Below, one piece after another: positions 26,864-34,511 of a stretch of 64,000 nucleotides of DNA. The position numbers and the translations under genes were made by a program. The first letter of the stretch is position 1, and every line of letters begins with the position of its first letter. The DNA comes from an uncultured Eubacteriales bacterium (GTDB lineage: Bacteria > Bacillota > Clostridia > Oscillospirales > Oscillospiraceae). A model generated the notes under the pieces. It worked only from the letters and a program-made list of their open reading frames with translations. It was not told the DNA's origin and did not search any database. The DNA is taken from assembly GCA_900545515.1 (NCBI GenBank), contig UQZA01000008.1:29258-93257 (forward strand), read 5' to 3'.

Positions 26864-28118
26864 CGGTAGGCACCTCCTCCGGCGGATAGAGCTGGTGGCC
26901 ATCGTAGGCGTCCAGGAAGACCTGCGCTACCCGGATGTGGTCTGGGTCCTCTTGGTAAGGATATGTATACAGCTCCGCATGCCAGGCGGGGACCAGGGTG
27001 AAGCTCTTGCTCTCCTCGTGGTATATGGGAATGTAGCACAGCTCCAGCTTCTGCACCGCGTCCGGCTTTACAATGACCTGCCCGGCGTAGAGGGACGCCA
27101 GGGCCTCCCGGGCCTCCTGGAAGGTGAGGACGGCTTTGGGCTTCCCCTCGGCTTCGAAATTCAGGCATACTCCGGTACTAAGCCACGCATAGGTGAAGCC
27201 GTCCTGCTCCAGCAGCAGGTGACAGACTGGCCCAGCCATTGTAAACGGGGGATTCTCACCATCCATCTTCCCCATTGTGGCGCTGCTGGTGCCATCGGAG
27301 AGTCCCACCTCGTCATCATAGAGGGGGATGCCTTCATAGGTAAACCGGACGATGATATAATAGCACTCGTCTTTTTTGGCGTACTGCTTGTACATCATGG
27401 TGCTGCCCTCCTTCACTTGGCCAGAAGGGGTCGTTGACGCAGGGATTACTTCAAGCCGGCCGGCGGCGTACATCTCATCAGCCACAGTTTGGAGGGTTTC
27501 CAGGTCAATGGTGTAGATGGTGAATTCCAGGTTGTCCACTGGCAGGCCGAGGTTCCCCAAAAATTCCCTGGTCTTTGCTTTTGCTTCCTCACAGCTGAGG
27601 AAATCCAGGTCCACGCCTTGTTGGAAACGATCTGAGGTATAGGCATGGCTGGGGATTGTCTCCTTATCTGGCAAAACGAAGGTTTGGCGGATGTAGCTGT
27701 TTTCAAAAGTACTAAGAGAAAGGCCAAATGAAACGATATTTCCTTCGCCATCCAGATTGAGGGAGTAGGATGCGTTTCCATCCTTTCCCGCTTGGTAAAG
27801 ATGATCAGACCATGTAGTAAAAAAATAAGAGACAGGAGAATCCCAGGTTTGCGGAGGGCTGGCAGTGTAGGTGAAATGCTTGCTTTCCATAAAGGTTTTT
27901 ACGGCATTTTCTAATGCTGCTTCAGATATCAGGACCGGGTGAGACGATAAGATGGGTAATTCCTTTGATTTGGGCATGGTTTCTGCCGGTATCTGCCAGT
28001 TCAGAACTGTGTCAACATCTACCGGCTGTATGCTTTTTTCTTCATGGTCACAGCCCCATAGTGATAGTAAAATCATGCAGGCTAAAACGACTCCGGACCA
28101 TTTTTTGCTTTTTTCCAT
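26850..28118 (-). CDS. Lipoprotein of unknown function, ABC-linked
   Basis: The 422-residue protein has a lipoprotein signal ending in LSLWGC (Cys23), so it is anchored outside the membrane. The rest is a secreted domain with regular strand patterns; no known domain is recognised. It is the first gene of the lipoprotein-permease-permease-ATPase operon and overlaps the first permease by 14 bases. Its likely role is an accessory or sensing part of that transporter. The secreted protein gene lies 88 bases upstream on the same strand. Confidence 0.75.
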   Translation of the reverse strand: MEKSKKWSGVVLACMILLSLWGCDHEEKSIQPVDVDTVLNWQIPAETMPKSKELPILSSHPVLISEAALENAVKTFMESKHFTYTASPPQTWDSPVSYFFTTWSDHLYQAGKDGNASYSLNLDGEGNIVSFGLSLSTFENSYIRQTFVLPDKETIPSHAYTSDRFQQGVDLDFLSCEEAKAKTREFLGNLGLPVDNLEFTIYTIDLETLQTVADEMYAAGRLEVIPASTTPSGQVKEGSTMMYKQYAKKDECYYIIVRFTYEGIPLYDDEVGLSDGTSSATMGKMDGENPPFTMAGPVCHLLLEQDGFTYAWLSTGVCLNFEAEGKPKAVLTFQEAREALASLYAGQVIVKPDAVQKLELCYIPIYHEESKSFTLVPAWHAELYTYPYQEDPDHIRVAQVFLDAYDGHQLYPPEEVPTDAAS

Positions 28119-28206
28119 TTGGATACCTCAATTGCTGCTAGGGCAGCTTACAAACATATTGCAAACTGCCCTAGTGAAATGTGTAAAATCTATGCAGAAT
28201 CTAAGA

Positions 28207-28626
28207 TTATGGCATCCAATTGCCGTTTACGCTGACGGTGTAGCTTGTACTTTGTGTATAGCTGTAAATACCCATTCTCATATATGTTCCTGCCTTAGCA
28301 TAAGCGGGCTTATATGAAATGTAGAAGGTGATCAGGTCGAAGCGGTCGGTGTATCCGGTCGCGGAGGCTTTGAAAACACCGGTACTTGTCGTGTTTTTGA
28401 TGAAATAACGAGCGCCATTTCCGTAATATGCACCGCTGGAAGGCATGACTTTGGCTTCTTGCGCGTCTTCCTTGTATCGGACGTTGCCGATATCACTGGA
28501 GGTCCCTTTCGCTGCCAATTCGTACACATACGAGGTGACGGCAAAAGCTTGCGAGCACAGAGCGGAGACACAGAGGGAGAGAATCAGAACCAGGAGGACA
28601 ATGCGGCTACGGTGGGTTTTTTTCAT
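28207..28626 (-). CDS. Small secreted protein of unknown function
   Basis: The 139-residue product has a clear signal peptide (basic start MKKTHRSR, hydrophobic core, cleavage after AFA near residue 29). The mature part of about 110 residues is rich in Tyr, Ser, Thr and Gly with alternating patterns such as FDLITFYISYKP and SYTQSTSYTVSVNG, which suggest a beta-sheet protein. It has no cysteines after cleavage. It precedes the lipoprotein/ABC operon on the same strand. The context resembles secreted peptides with dedicated ABC systems, but I do not recognise the family. Confidence 0.7.
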   Translation of the reverse strand: MKKTHRSRIVLLVLILSLCVSALCSQAFAVTSYVYELAAKGTSSDIGNVRYKEDAQEAKVMPSSGAYYGNGARYFIKNTTSTGVFKASATGYTDRFDLITFYISYKPAYAKAGTYMRMGIYSYTQSTSYTVSVNGNWMP

Positions 28627-28848
28627 AATGGGCTCCTTTCGTATTGCCTTTACGGCTGATTGGGGGTGGATCCGGATGCATCCTCACAGCCACAGATGGG
28701 GTAAGCGCGGGACATTGCGATCCATAGGCTGCAAGGACGGTGATCAACCCATCCGCCGCGTTGGTTTGCTCTGCAGCGCAAACATCCGCTTTGCATGAAG
28801 CTGATCCTAAGGGGAGGGCTTATTACGCTGAGACTTGGAATTCCGGCC

Positions 28849-28908
28849 AGAAATGATGCTGCGCATCATTTCTGTAGACAGAATAGCATATACCATTACA
28901 TTTGTCAA
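28849..28908 (-). promoter_or_regulatory. Promoter of the secreted-protein/ABC genes with a dyad over the -35 box
   Basis: On the minus strand TTGACA (28903-28908) and TATTCT (28880-28885) are 17 bases apart. TGACAAATGTAA across the -35 box has the half-sites ACA and TGT expected of BlaI-type operators. Just downstream is a 10-bp hairpin AGAAATGATG/CATCATTTCT (28849-28873). This would give a leader of about 245 bases before the gene at 28626. A 48-codon frame (28650-28796, minus) lies in the leader; I do not claim it as a gene. Confidence 0.55.
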
Positions 28909-29019
28909 CAGGATTTTGAGCAAAATGCCAAAAAATAAAACCGGATGGGTTGTAAGAATATTTAACTGTAAGTATGGCCCAATGCCAACAGGTTAGGTGC
29001 GTAAAATATTTCACGATCA

Positions 29020-29041
29020 CACTGGCGCGAAAGCGCCAGTG
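29020..29041. repeat. Perfect 9-bp hairpin with GAAA loop
   Basis: CACTGGCGC and GCGCCAGTG enclose a GAAA tetraloop. No T run follows on either side. It stands alone between the secreted-protein promoter and the blaR1 terminator; the rest of 28909-29164 holds nothing I can support. Confidence 0.6.
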
Positions 29042-29164
29042 TCAAAAGCGAAGCTGTTCGTTTATCCTTAAGTTCGCGACATTGGTAAAGTGCAGGATCG
29101 ATGAAAATCAGTTAATCAGTTCGTGCGGTTGCCTTGACGGCCTTTTGATTGCTGCTGCATATTA

Positions 29165-29246
29165 GGCAAAAATAAAAAGGATCAACACATACGTAGCAAA
29201 TGCCCATTCTGCAGCGTCGGCATCTGCTGCATATGTTGTTGATCCT
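29165..29246 (-). terminator. Terminator of blaI-blaR1
   Basis: An imperfect stem of about 27 bp (29178-29204 with 29219-29246; outer arms AGGATCAACA and TGTTGATCCT) is followed on the minus strand by CCTTTTTATTTTTG, a classic intrinsic terminator. It lies about 165 bases beyond the blaR1 stop. Confidence 0.8.
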
Positions 29247-29409
29247 AAGGAATGGGGCTTACCGGGGAAAGGCGGCGGACTTAGTTGCAGTCAATCCAGT
29301 CGGTCAACCATCTGCTCTCTGTGACAGACCAAAGGCGCTTTTGGCATTTTCCATTGTAGTTCCGATAATGCCATTCAGCTTTTTGAGCTCTTGTAATCAA
29401 CACAATCAA

Positions 29410-30546
29410 TCAACCTCCAATTTCAACAATTTCATATGTACAGTATGGTTCAGTCATGATTTCTGCTGCAGTCAGAATATCACGCATGATTCCATCAATA
29501 AATAGAGAGTATGTCCCGTCTGATTCATGTAAGATAAAGGAAGTTTCTGCTGGACCTGGAATGACCTGGCTATTCCCCAGGTCCTCCGATGTGGGGTGGG
29601 AGGCCGGCTGTAGGATGAAACAATATGAAGCCAAAAATGCAAGAACACACAAGATTGCAATTAAAATCAATGCCTTCCTGGACAGGGCACGTTGGGGATG
29701 CAGGGCAACCCGGAAGCGCTGCAGCAACATTTTTTTGGAAGTCCGTCCCACAAAGCCCATGGGGATTTTATCCCCGTTGGGGGAGCCAGGCTGGATCATT
29801 TTTTTGATGGCGTTCAGGTAGCTCAGCTGTTCGGTGCTGCTCAGATGCTGGCACACCAGCCGGTCACACTCCAGTTCCATCAGGTGCTCTCCCTTCCGGG
29901 CCATCAAATAGGCAGCGGGGTTCCACCAGAATAGGCAGCGCAGGGAGAGAAAACCAATCTTGCGCCACATGTCCCGCCGCTGGAAGTGGCAGATTTCGTG
30001 ACACAGTGCGCCAAAAAGCTCCTCCTCAGACAGCTTGGCAGCATCCCCTGGCAGAAGAATCCAGGGGGACCGGAAGCCAATCATGACGAGTCTGTCGCAC
30101 TGGGCGTTCGTGACCAGATGCAGGGCGCCCTCATATCCCATGCGTTGGGCCGCTGCCCTATAAATGGCCATAACCGGGTCACTCTCCGGGAGGGGAAGCG
30201 CCTTCAACCGGATTTGGTGCAGCCGCCAGATCTGGGCCGCCAACCCCACCAAAAACACGGTGGCTCCCACCGCCCAGACCTGGGCAAGGGCCTCCAAAAC
30301 CGTCAGGCCGGGGAAAAGCTCCAGGTTCCAGAGATCCCGGACCTGTGGGTACAGATTCCAACACTGCACCACATGGCCATGCAGGATTTCCACAGGGAGC
30401 AGCGCCCGGGCTGCCCCCAGGAGAAAAACCAGGGCGACAATTTGGAACGTGCGCCCCTTCTCCCTGGAGAGCAGGCAACTGCCCAGGAATGTGACGCAGG
30501 TAAACCATACGATCCCCATCATGAGGGAGTATTTTGTGACAATCAT
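29410..30546 (-). CDS. BlaR1-type M56 membrane metallopeptidase
   Basis: In BlaR1/MecR1 systems this membrane protease is activated by a signal and triggers cleavage of the BlaI repressor. The 378-residue protein has N-terminal membrane segments, the zinc motif HEICH (residues 183-187) with a downstream ELECD region, and a last membrane segment (ALILIAILCVLAFLASYCF). The outer part after it is only about 60 residues, so the penicillin-binding sensor domain of true BlaR1 is missing and the signal is unknown. It overlaps blaI as ATGA. Confidence 0.85.
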   Translation of the reverse strand: MIVTKYSLMMGIVWFTCVTFLGSCLLSREKGRTFQIVALVFLLGAARALLPVEILHGHVVQCWNLYPQVRDLWNLELFPGLTVLEALAQVWAVGATVFLVGLAAQIWRLHQIRLKALPLPESDPVMAIYRAAAQRMGYEGALHLVTNAQCDRLVMIGFRSPWILLPGDAAKLSEEELFGALCHEICHFQRRDMWRKIGFLSLRCLFWWNPAAYLMARKGEHLMELECDRLVCQHLSSTEQLSYLNAIKKMIQPGSPNGDKIPMGFVGRTSKKMLLQRFRVALHPQRALSRKALILIAILCVLAFLASYCFILQPASHPTSEDLGNSQVIPGPAETSFILHESDGTYSLFIDGIMRDILTAAEIMTEPYCTYEIVEIGG

Positions 30547-30953
30547 CCCTCCTCTGGCGCCCCTTCCGCCAGAAGCTCCTTTCGCCGCGCTTCCAGCATC
30601 TGCTCCAGCTCGGCGATGGTGTCCGCATCAATTCCATCGCGGCAGACTAGGCACATGGCCAAATCCAGAGTGCGGTCCCGCTGGGTATTCCCTTTGGCGA
30701 CCTCCTCTGCATACTGGGCAATGTATTCACACCGTGGCATGGTTGCGCCGTAGGTGCGGCCATACCGGACGGTCTGATCGGTGATGCGTAAGATCCCCTT
30801 GGACAACATGTTGTTGAGAACCAAATGAATGGAAGCCGGGTTCCAGCTCCGCCCGTCCGTCCCCTCCAGAATTTCCTGCCGGGACAAGGGTCGCCCGGCG
30901 CTCCAGATCAGCTCCATAATCGCCTGTTCATTGGGGGAGAGTCGAATTGCCAC
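30543..30953 (-). CDS. BlaI/MecI/CopY-family repressor
   Basis: Winged-helix dimeric repressor of 136 residues (LSPNEQAIMELIWSAGRPLS ... QEILE ... SIHLVLNNMLSKGIL). It normally represses its own operon until cleaved by the partner M56 peptidase. GTG start at 30953 behind TTAGGAGG. Its promoter has a TGACA-N4-TGTCA dyad. The targets are unknown; the secreted-protein/ABC genes across the 0.8-kb gap have a similar promoter. Confidence 0.88.
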   Translation of the reverse strand: MAIRLSPNEQAIMELIWSAGRPLSRQEILEGTDGRSWNPASIHLVLNNMLSKGILRITDQTVRYGRTYGATMPRCEYIAQYAEEVAKGNTQRDRTLDLAMCLVCRDGIDADTIAELEQMLEARRKELLAEGAPEEG

Positions 30954-31038
30954 AAAAATTCCTCCTAAGTGAGATATTTGGCTGTATGCTGTGCTGCAAG
31001 TACTTTAAAAAATAAAGCACAGCATGACATTTATACAT

Positions 31039-31067
31039 AACATACCATAAGCTGACAGGTTTGTCAA
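31039..31067 (-). promoter_or_regulatory. Promoter of blaI-blaR1 with operator-like dyad
   Basis: On the minus strand TTGACA (31062-31067) and TATGTT (31039-31044) are 17 bases apart. The dyad TGACAGGTTTGTCA (31053-31066) overlaps the -35 box, as expected for autoregulation by BlaI. Confidence 0.65.
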
Positions 31068-31105
31068 CATAGCCTGCCATATTTTTAAATTATTGCAGTC
31101 TGCCT

Positions 31106-31265
31106 GGCGCAGCCGCGCCCGACCTTCCCCCAGGGCGCTAGGGTGCGGCCTTCTGGACGCACCCTACCCGGGCTTTGCGTAACCAAAATCTGAAAAGCTG
31201 GGCTGTACGTTCCTGAGCTGTACACATATGCTCCCGGGGGAAGGCAAGGCGCTCCTGCGCCGGTG
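31106..31265. repeat. Cluster of extragenic repeats between blaI and the SPFH gene
   Basis: Contains, in order, a family H unit (GGCGCAGCCGCGCC at 31106 with CCTTCCCCC), a minimal MITE copy of 28 bp with both ends TAGGGTGCGG ... GCACCCTA (31139-31166), and an inverted family H unit (AGCTGTACACATATG, then CCCGGGGGAAGG and GGCGCTCCTGCGCC, 31215-31262). No gene is supported in 31068-31304. Confidence 0.6.
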
Positions 31266-31304
31266 TGATTTAAGTGGATGATATTGGATGTGAACCAAAT
31301 GTGG

Positions 31305-32600
31305 TTACCGGACGTCGCCGCTGTCAAAGGGGTCGCCGCATTCCGGGCAAAACTTCGGGGGATGCTTTGGATCTTCCGGCTCCCAGCCGCACTTGTCGCA
31401 GCGGTACAGGGGTTCCCCGTTGGGCTTGGGCTTGCCGCACTCGGTGCAGAATTTGCCCCGGTTCACTGTGCCGCAGCTGCAAATCCAGCCGTTGGGCCGG
31501 GGTTTGCCGCATTCTGTGCAGAATTTTCCGGAGTTTTGCGCGCCGCAGGAACAAGACCAGGAGGGGGTGGAAGCAGGCTCCGAAGCCTGGGGACGGGCCC
31601 CCATTTGGTACAGCTGCTGGGGATTCATACCGCCGGCGGCAGAGGCCATGTTGAGGCCCATAAAGCCCAACATGGCGCCGCCTTCATTTTTGGCGGCGGA
31701 CTTCATGGCCTCGCCCTGGGCGCCAACCAGGGTGGCAGCGGCCATGGTGGGGTCCCGCATGACGGCGGTGCGTTGCAGCTCTTTGATCATGGCTTCGTCC
31801 TCCGGGGAGGCGCTTGCGGAGTTGATGCCAAAGGAGGAGACGGTGAGCCCCCGGAGGTTTTTCCATTTTTGAGACAAAGCCTGATTCAAAAAGCCGGCAA
31901 TCTCCCCGGCATGTCCAGGCAGGGCGCTGTATCGCACACCCTGCTCGGAAATGGCGGCAAAGGCGGGCTGCAGCGCCGTGAGGAGCTCCGTCCGCAGCAT
32001 GCTGTCGATCTCACTGCGCCGGTACACGTCGGCCACGTTGCCGCAGACGTTTTTGTAAAAGAGCAGGGGATCTGCAATCCGGTAGGAGAACTCGCCGTTG
32101 CAGCGGATGGCGATGTCCACGTCCAGGCCGATGTTCCGGTCCACCACACGGAAGGGAATGGGGTTGGTGGTGCCATATTTGTTGCCCACAATCTCCTTGG
32201 TGTTGAAGTAATAAACCCGCTGATCCATGGCAGTGTCGCCGCCGAAGCCAAAGCGTTTTCCCAGGGTTGCAAAAGAGTTCAGCAGGCCCTTGCCCAGGCC
32301 GCCATAAAATACGGAGGGCTCTGTGCCGCTGTCATACAGGAATTCACCGGCTTCTGCGCAAACCTCCACAATTTTGCCCTGTTCCACAATTAACATGCAC
32401 TGGCCTTCGTTCACGGCCAGGATGGAGCCGTTGGAGATGATGTTTTCATCTGCCTTGGTGTTGCTGGAGCGCCGGGAGGTGCGCTTTTTGCCCTTTGCAG
32501 CCAAAACACCGGCATCCAGGGCGTCACAATAGAAGTAATCTCTCCACTGGTCGGCCAGGACGCCGCCTAAGGCGCCTGCGCCTGCTTTCAATAAACCCAT
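31305..32600 (-). CDS. SPFH-domain protein with C-terminal zinc ribbons (YdjI-like)
   Basis: The 431-residue protein has an SPFH/virion-core-like domain (NEGQCMLIVEQGKIVEVCAE ... RVVDRNIGLDVDIAIRCNGE ... VYRRSEIDSMLRTELLTALQ) and about three CxxC zinc ribbons at the C terminus (CSCGAQNSGKFCTECG, CSCGTVNRGKFCTECG, CDKCGW ... CPECGDP). This arrangement matches Bacillus YdjI, a membrane-associated protein linked to cell-envelope stress. AAGGAG precedes the ATG at 32600. It is the last gene of an operon with TPM and zinc-ribbon partners. Confidence 0.82.
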   Translation of the reverse strand: MGLLKAGAGALGGVLADQWRDYFYCDALDAGVLAAKGKKRTSRRSSNTKADENIISNGSILAVNEGQCMLIVEQGKIVEVCAEAGEFLYDSGTEPSVFYGGLGKGLLNSFATLGKRFGFGGDTAMDQRVYYFNTKEIVGNKYGTTNPIPFRVVDRNIGLDVDIAIRCNGEFSYRIADPLLFYKNVCGNVADVYRRSEIDSMLRTELLTALQPAFAAISEQGVRYSALPGHAGEIAGFLNQALSQKWKNLRGLTVSSFGINSASASPEDEAMIKELQRTAVMRDPTMAAATLVGAQGEAMKSAAKNEGGAMLGFMGLNMASAAGGMNPQQLYQMGARPQASEPASTPSWSCSCGAQNSGKFCTECGKPRPNGWICSCGTVNRGKFCTECGKPKPNGEPLYRCDKCGWEPEDPKHPPKFCPECGDPFDSGDVR

Positions 32601-32617
32601 GTGATGTTCTCCTTACA

Positions 32618-33409
32618 TTAAAATTTTCCGTGGCTCCCGCCGTGACTGGAGCCGCTGCTGCTGCGGTGGGTGGAGGAGCCGCCGCCATGGAAGCTGTCTC
32701 CATTTTGTGTGGTTTGCCGCTTGACCCGGGTGGTACGGCTGTACAAATAAATGTCCCGCTGCAGGGTCAGCTGAAAGCTGCCGGGGACTGCGTAATCCCC
32801 TGCGTACCGCTGGGGCCGCGCGGTACGCATCTGCCGCCGCAGGATCAGCAGAACGGCGCCACCGGCCAGCCCACCCAAGAGGAGAGACCAAAGTAGGGTA
32901 CGTAGAACCAGCTCCCAGGTGAACGTGGTTTTCTCCGGCAGGGGAGCGGACAAAATTTGGTCTAAGGCTTGTAAGTAGTTCTGGAATGCGGTGCTGTAGC
33001 GATTCTGCGCCAAGGAGGGGAGAAGGGCCTTCTCCAGCCGTTCCAGGTCCTGGTCCGTGACCCAGGTGATGGCCTGGCCACAGGTGCTGATGGCCCAGTC
33101 CCGGCTTTCTGTGGAAATGAGAAGCAAAATGCCACTGCGGTCGCTGCCAAGGCCGTATCCCCTTTGGTCATAGTAGTCATCTGCGTAGGATTCCGGGTCT
33201 TTCCCCTCCAGGGAGACAACCGTGAGAATGACGACATCCACCTGATACCGGTCCCCTATGGTCTCCGCCTGTTGGCTCAGGCTCTGGAGCTCATGGGAGG
33301 TGAGAAGATTCGCTTCGTCCACCACATGAGGGAGGGCCGCAGCAAAGGTCACAGGCAGAGAGATTGTCAGAAGGACCAGGAGAAGGAAGAAAGAAATCCA
33401 TCGTCTCAT
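32618..33409 (-). CDS. TPM-domain membrane protein (YgcG-like)
   Basis: A 263-residue protein with a signal peptide (FFLLLVLLTISLPVTFAAA), an extracytoplasmic TPM domain (VVDEANLLTSHELQSLSQQA ... DVVILTVVSLEGKD ... YADDYYDQRGYGLG ... GILLLIS), a transmembrane segment (LLWSLLLGGLAGGAVLLIL) and a Gly/Ser/His-rich tail ending SSHGGSHGKF. TPM proteins are linked to membrane protein quality control and, in plants, photosystem repair. It sits 17 bases ahead of the SPFH gene and 12 after the zinc-ribbon gene. Confidence 0.85.
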   Translation of the reverse strand: MRRWISFFLLLVLLTISLPVTFAAALPHVVDEANLLTSHELQSLSQQAETIGDRYQVDVVILTVVSLEGKDPESYADDYYDQRGYGLGSDRSGILLLISTESRDWAISTCGQAITWVTDQDLERLEKALLPSLAQNRYSTAFQNYLQALDQILSAPLPEKTTFTWELVLRTLLWSLLLGGLAGGAVLLILRRQMRTARPQRYAGDYAVPGSFQLTLQRDIYLYSRTTRVKRQTTQNGDSFHGGGSSTHRSSSGSSHGGSHGKF

Positions 33410-33421
33410 TCCATCGCCTCC

Positions 33422-34495
33422 TTACAAAAGCCGGAACAGGAGACCGGCCAAGGTGGCGGCAGCTGTGACACCGCCGCAGACGGCTCCAAACCAGGCCCAG
33501 CTGCGCCCCCTGGAGATGGGAAGCTCCCCCACCAGCTTGCCGGTCTGGCCGTTCATCATAAAGGTATAGCTACGCCCATCATAGGTGGCGTGGAGCACCC
33601 AGACCGGCAGCAGCATATACTGCACCTGCCCGCCATGGACTTGCACAGACTTGCTTTCCGGTACCACCGTGGCAAAGCCAGGGGTGGTACCGGCCAGCAT
33701 GGCCTCCGCCGTGGCCCGGACCCGGGCGTTGGCAATGGGCTGGCACGCCTCACTGGAGACGTCGTATTGATCCGCCAGGTAGCCGGAGAGATAGGCCATG
33801 TCAAAGGGAACTGCCTGGGTGTAATCGTAGGGCTCAATGGCTTCCATCCAGGTGTTGTCCATTTTTTGGGAGCCGTCCACCGGCACGCCCCTGCATTGGA
33901 GGCCGCCGCCGCGCTGCAGAAGGAAATGGTCGGTTCTGGTGTAGCTGTACTGGGAATCTGCCCAGTGGCTGACCCGGGTGGCCCGGTAACGGGCCCTGGC
34001 CTCTACGCCGCAATCGAAGATCCAGAAGGGAACGTACATGCCGGTGACTTGCTCCAGCCGCTGGCTGGTCAAGAAGTGCTTGGGGAGCAGGCGCTTGCCG
34101 GTACAAAAGCGGAGGAAGGCCTCCTGAGCCTCCTCCCGCCGGAGCTGGAAGGGGATGATCCGGTCCGGGCGGAAGGACTCTGAAACCCGCCCGGGAAGAA
34201 TGGCGGGGCTTCCGCAATAGGGGCAAAAGGTGGCTGCTGTGGTGGCTTCCGTCAAAAGCTCGCCTCCGCAGGAGGGGCAGTGAAAGGCCCGCATGGCTCC
34301 CTGCTCCTCTTGGCTCCAGCCGGCGGAGCTAGTGGACCAGTCAAAGGTATCTTGCTCCGGCTCGGAAGTCTGGCAGGCTTGCACGGCTTCCAGGGTGAAG
34401 GTATTTTCGCAGTATTCACAGCGCATTTGCTGGTCTTCCGCTCCAAATTTCAACGCTGCCCCACAACAGGGACATTTATATTCGGTTACATGCAA
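33422..34495 (-). CDS. Zinc-ribbon membrane protein (YdjG-like)
   Basis: About 357 residues. Two zinc ribbons lie at the N terminus (CPCCG ... CEYC and CPSCG ... CPYCG), followed by a conserved soluble region (RVSESFRPDRIIPFQLRREE ... KRLLPKHFLT ... MYVPFWIFDC) and a C-terminal membrane segment. The fold resembles YdjG-type proteins that occur with SPFH (YdjI) partners. The start was placed at TTG 34495 behind GAGGAGG; longer readings fall in the MATE gene, which ends 17 bases upstream. Confidence 0.78.
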   Translation of the reverse strand: MHVTEYKCPCCGAALKFGAEDQQMRCEYCENTFTLEAVQACQTSEPEQDTFDWSTSSAGWSQEEQGAMRAFHCPSCGGELLTEATTAATFCPYCGSPAILPGRVSESFRPDRIIPFQLRREEAQEAFLRFCTGKRLLPKHFLTSQRLEQVTGMYVPFWIFDCGVEARARYRATRVSHWADSQYSYTRTDHFLLQRGGGLQCRGVPVDGSQKMDNTWMEAIEPYDYTQAVPFDMAYLSGYLADQYDVSSEACQPIANARVRATAEAMLAGTTPGFATVVPESKSVQVHGGQVQYMLLPVWVLHATYDGRSYTFMMNGQTGKLVGELPISRGRSWAWFGAVCGGVTAAATLAGLLFRLL

Positions 34496-34511
34496 GGAAG
34501 GGTCCTCCTCT

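Noticed and set aside
28650..28796. A 48-codon cysteine-containing frame upstream of the secreted protein
   Set aside because: No convincing ribosome site or family; listed only as an observation about the leader.
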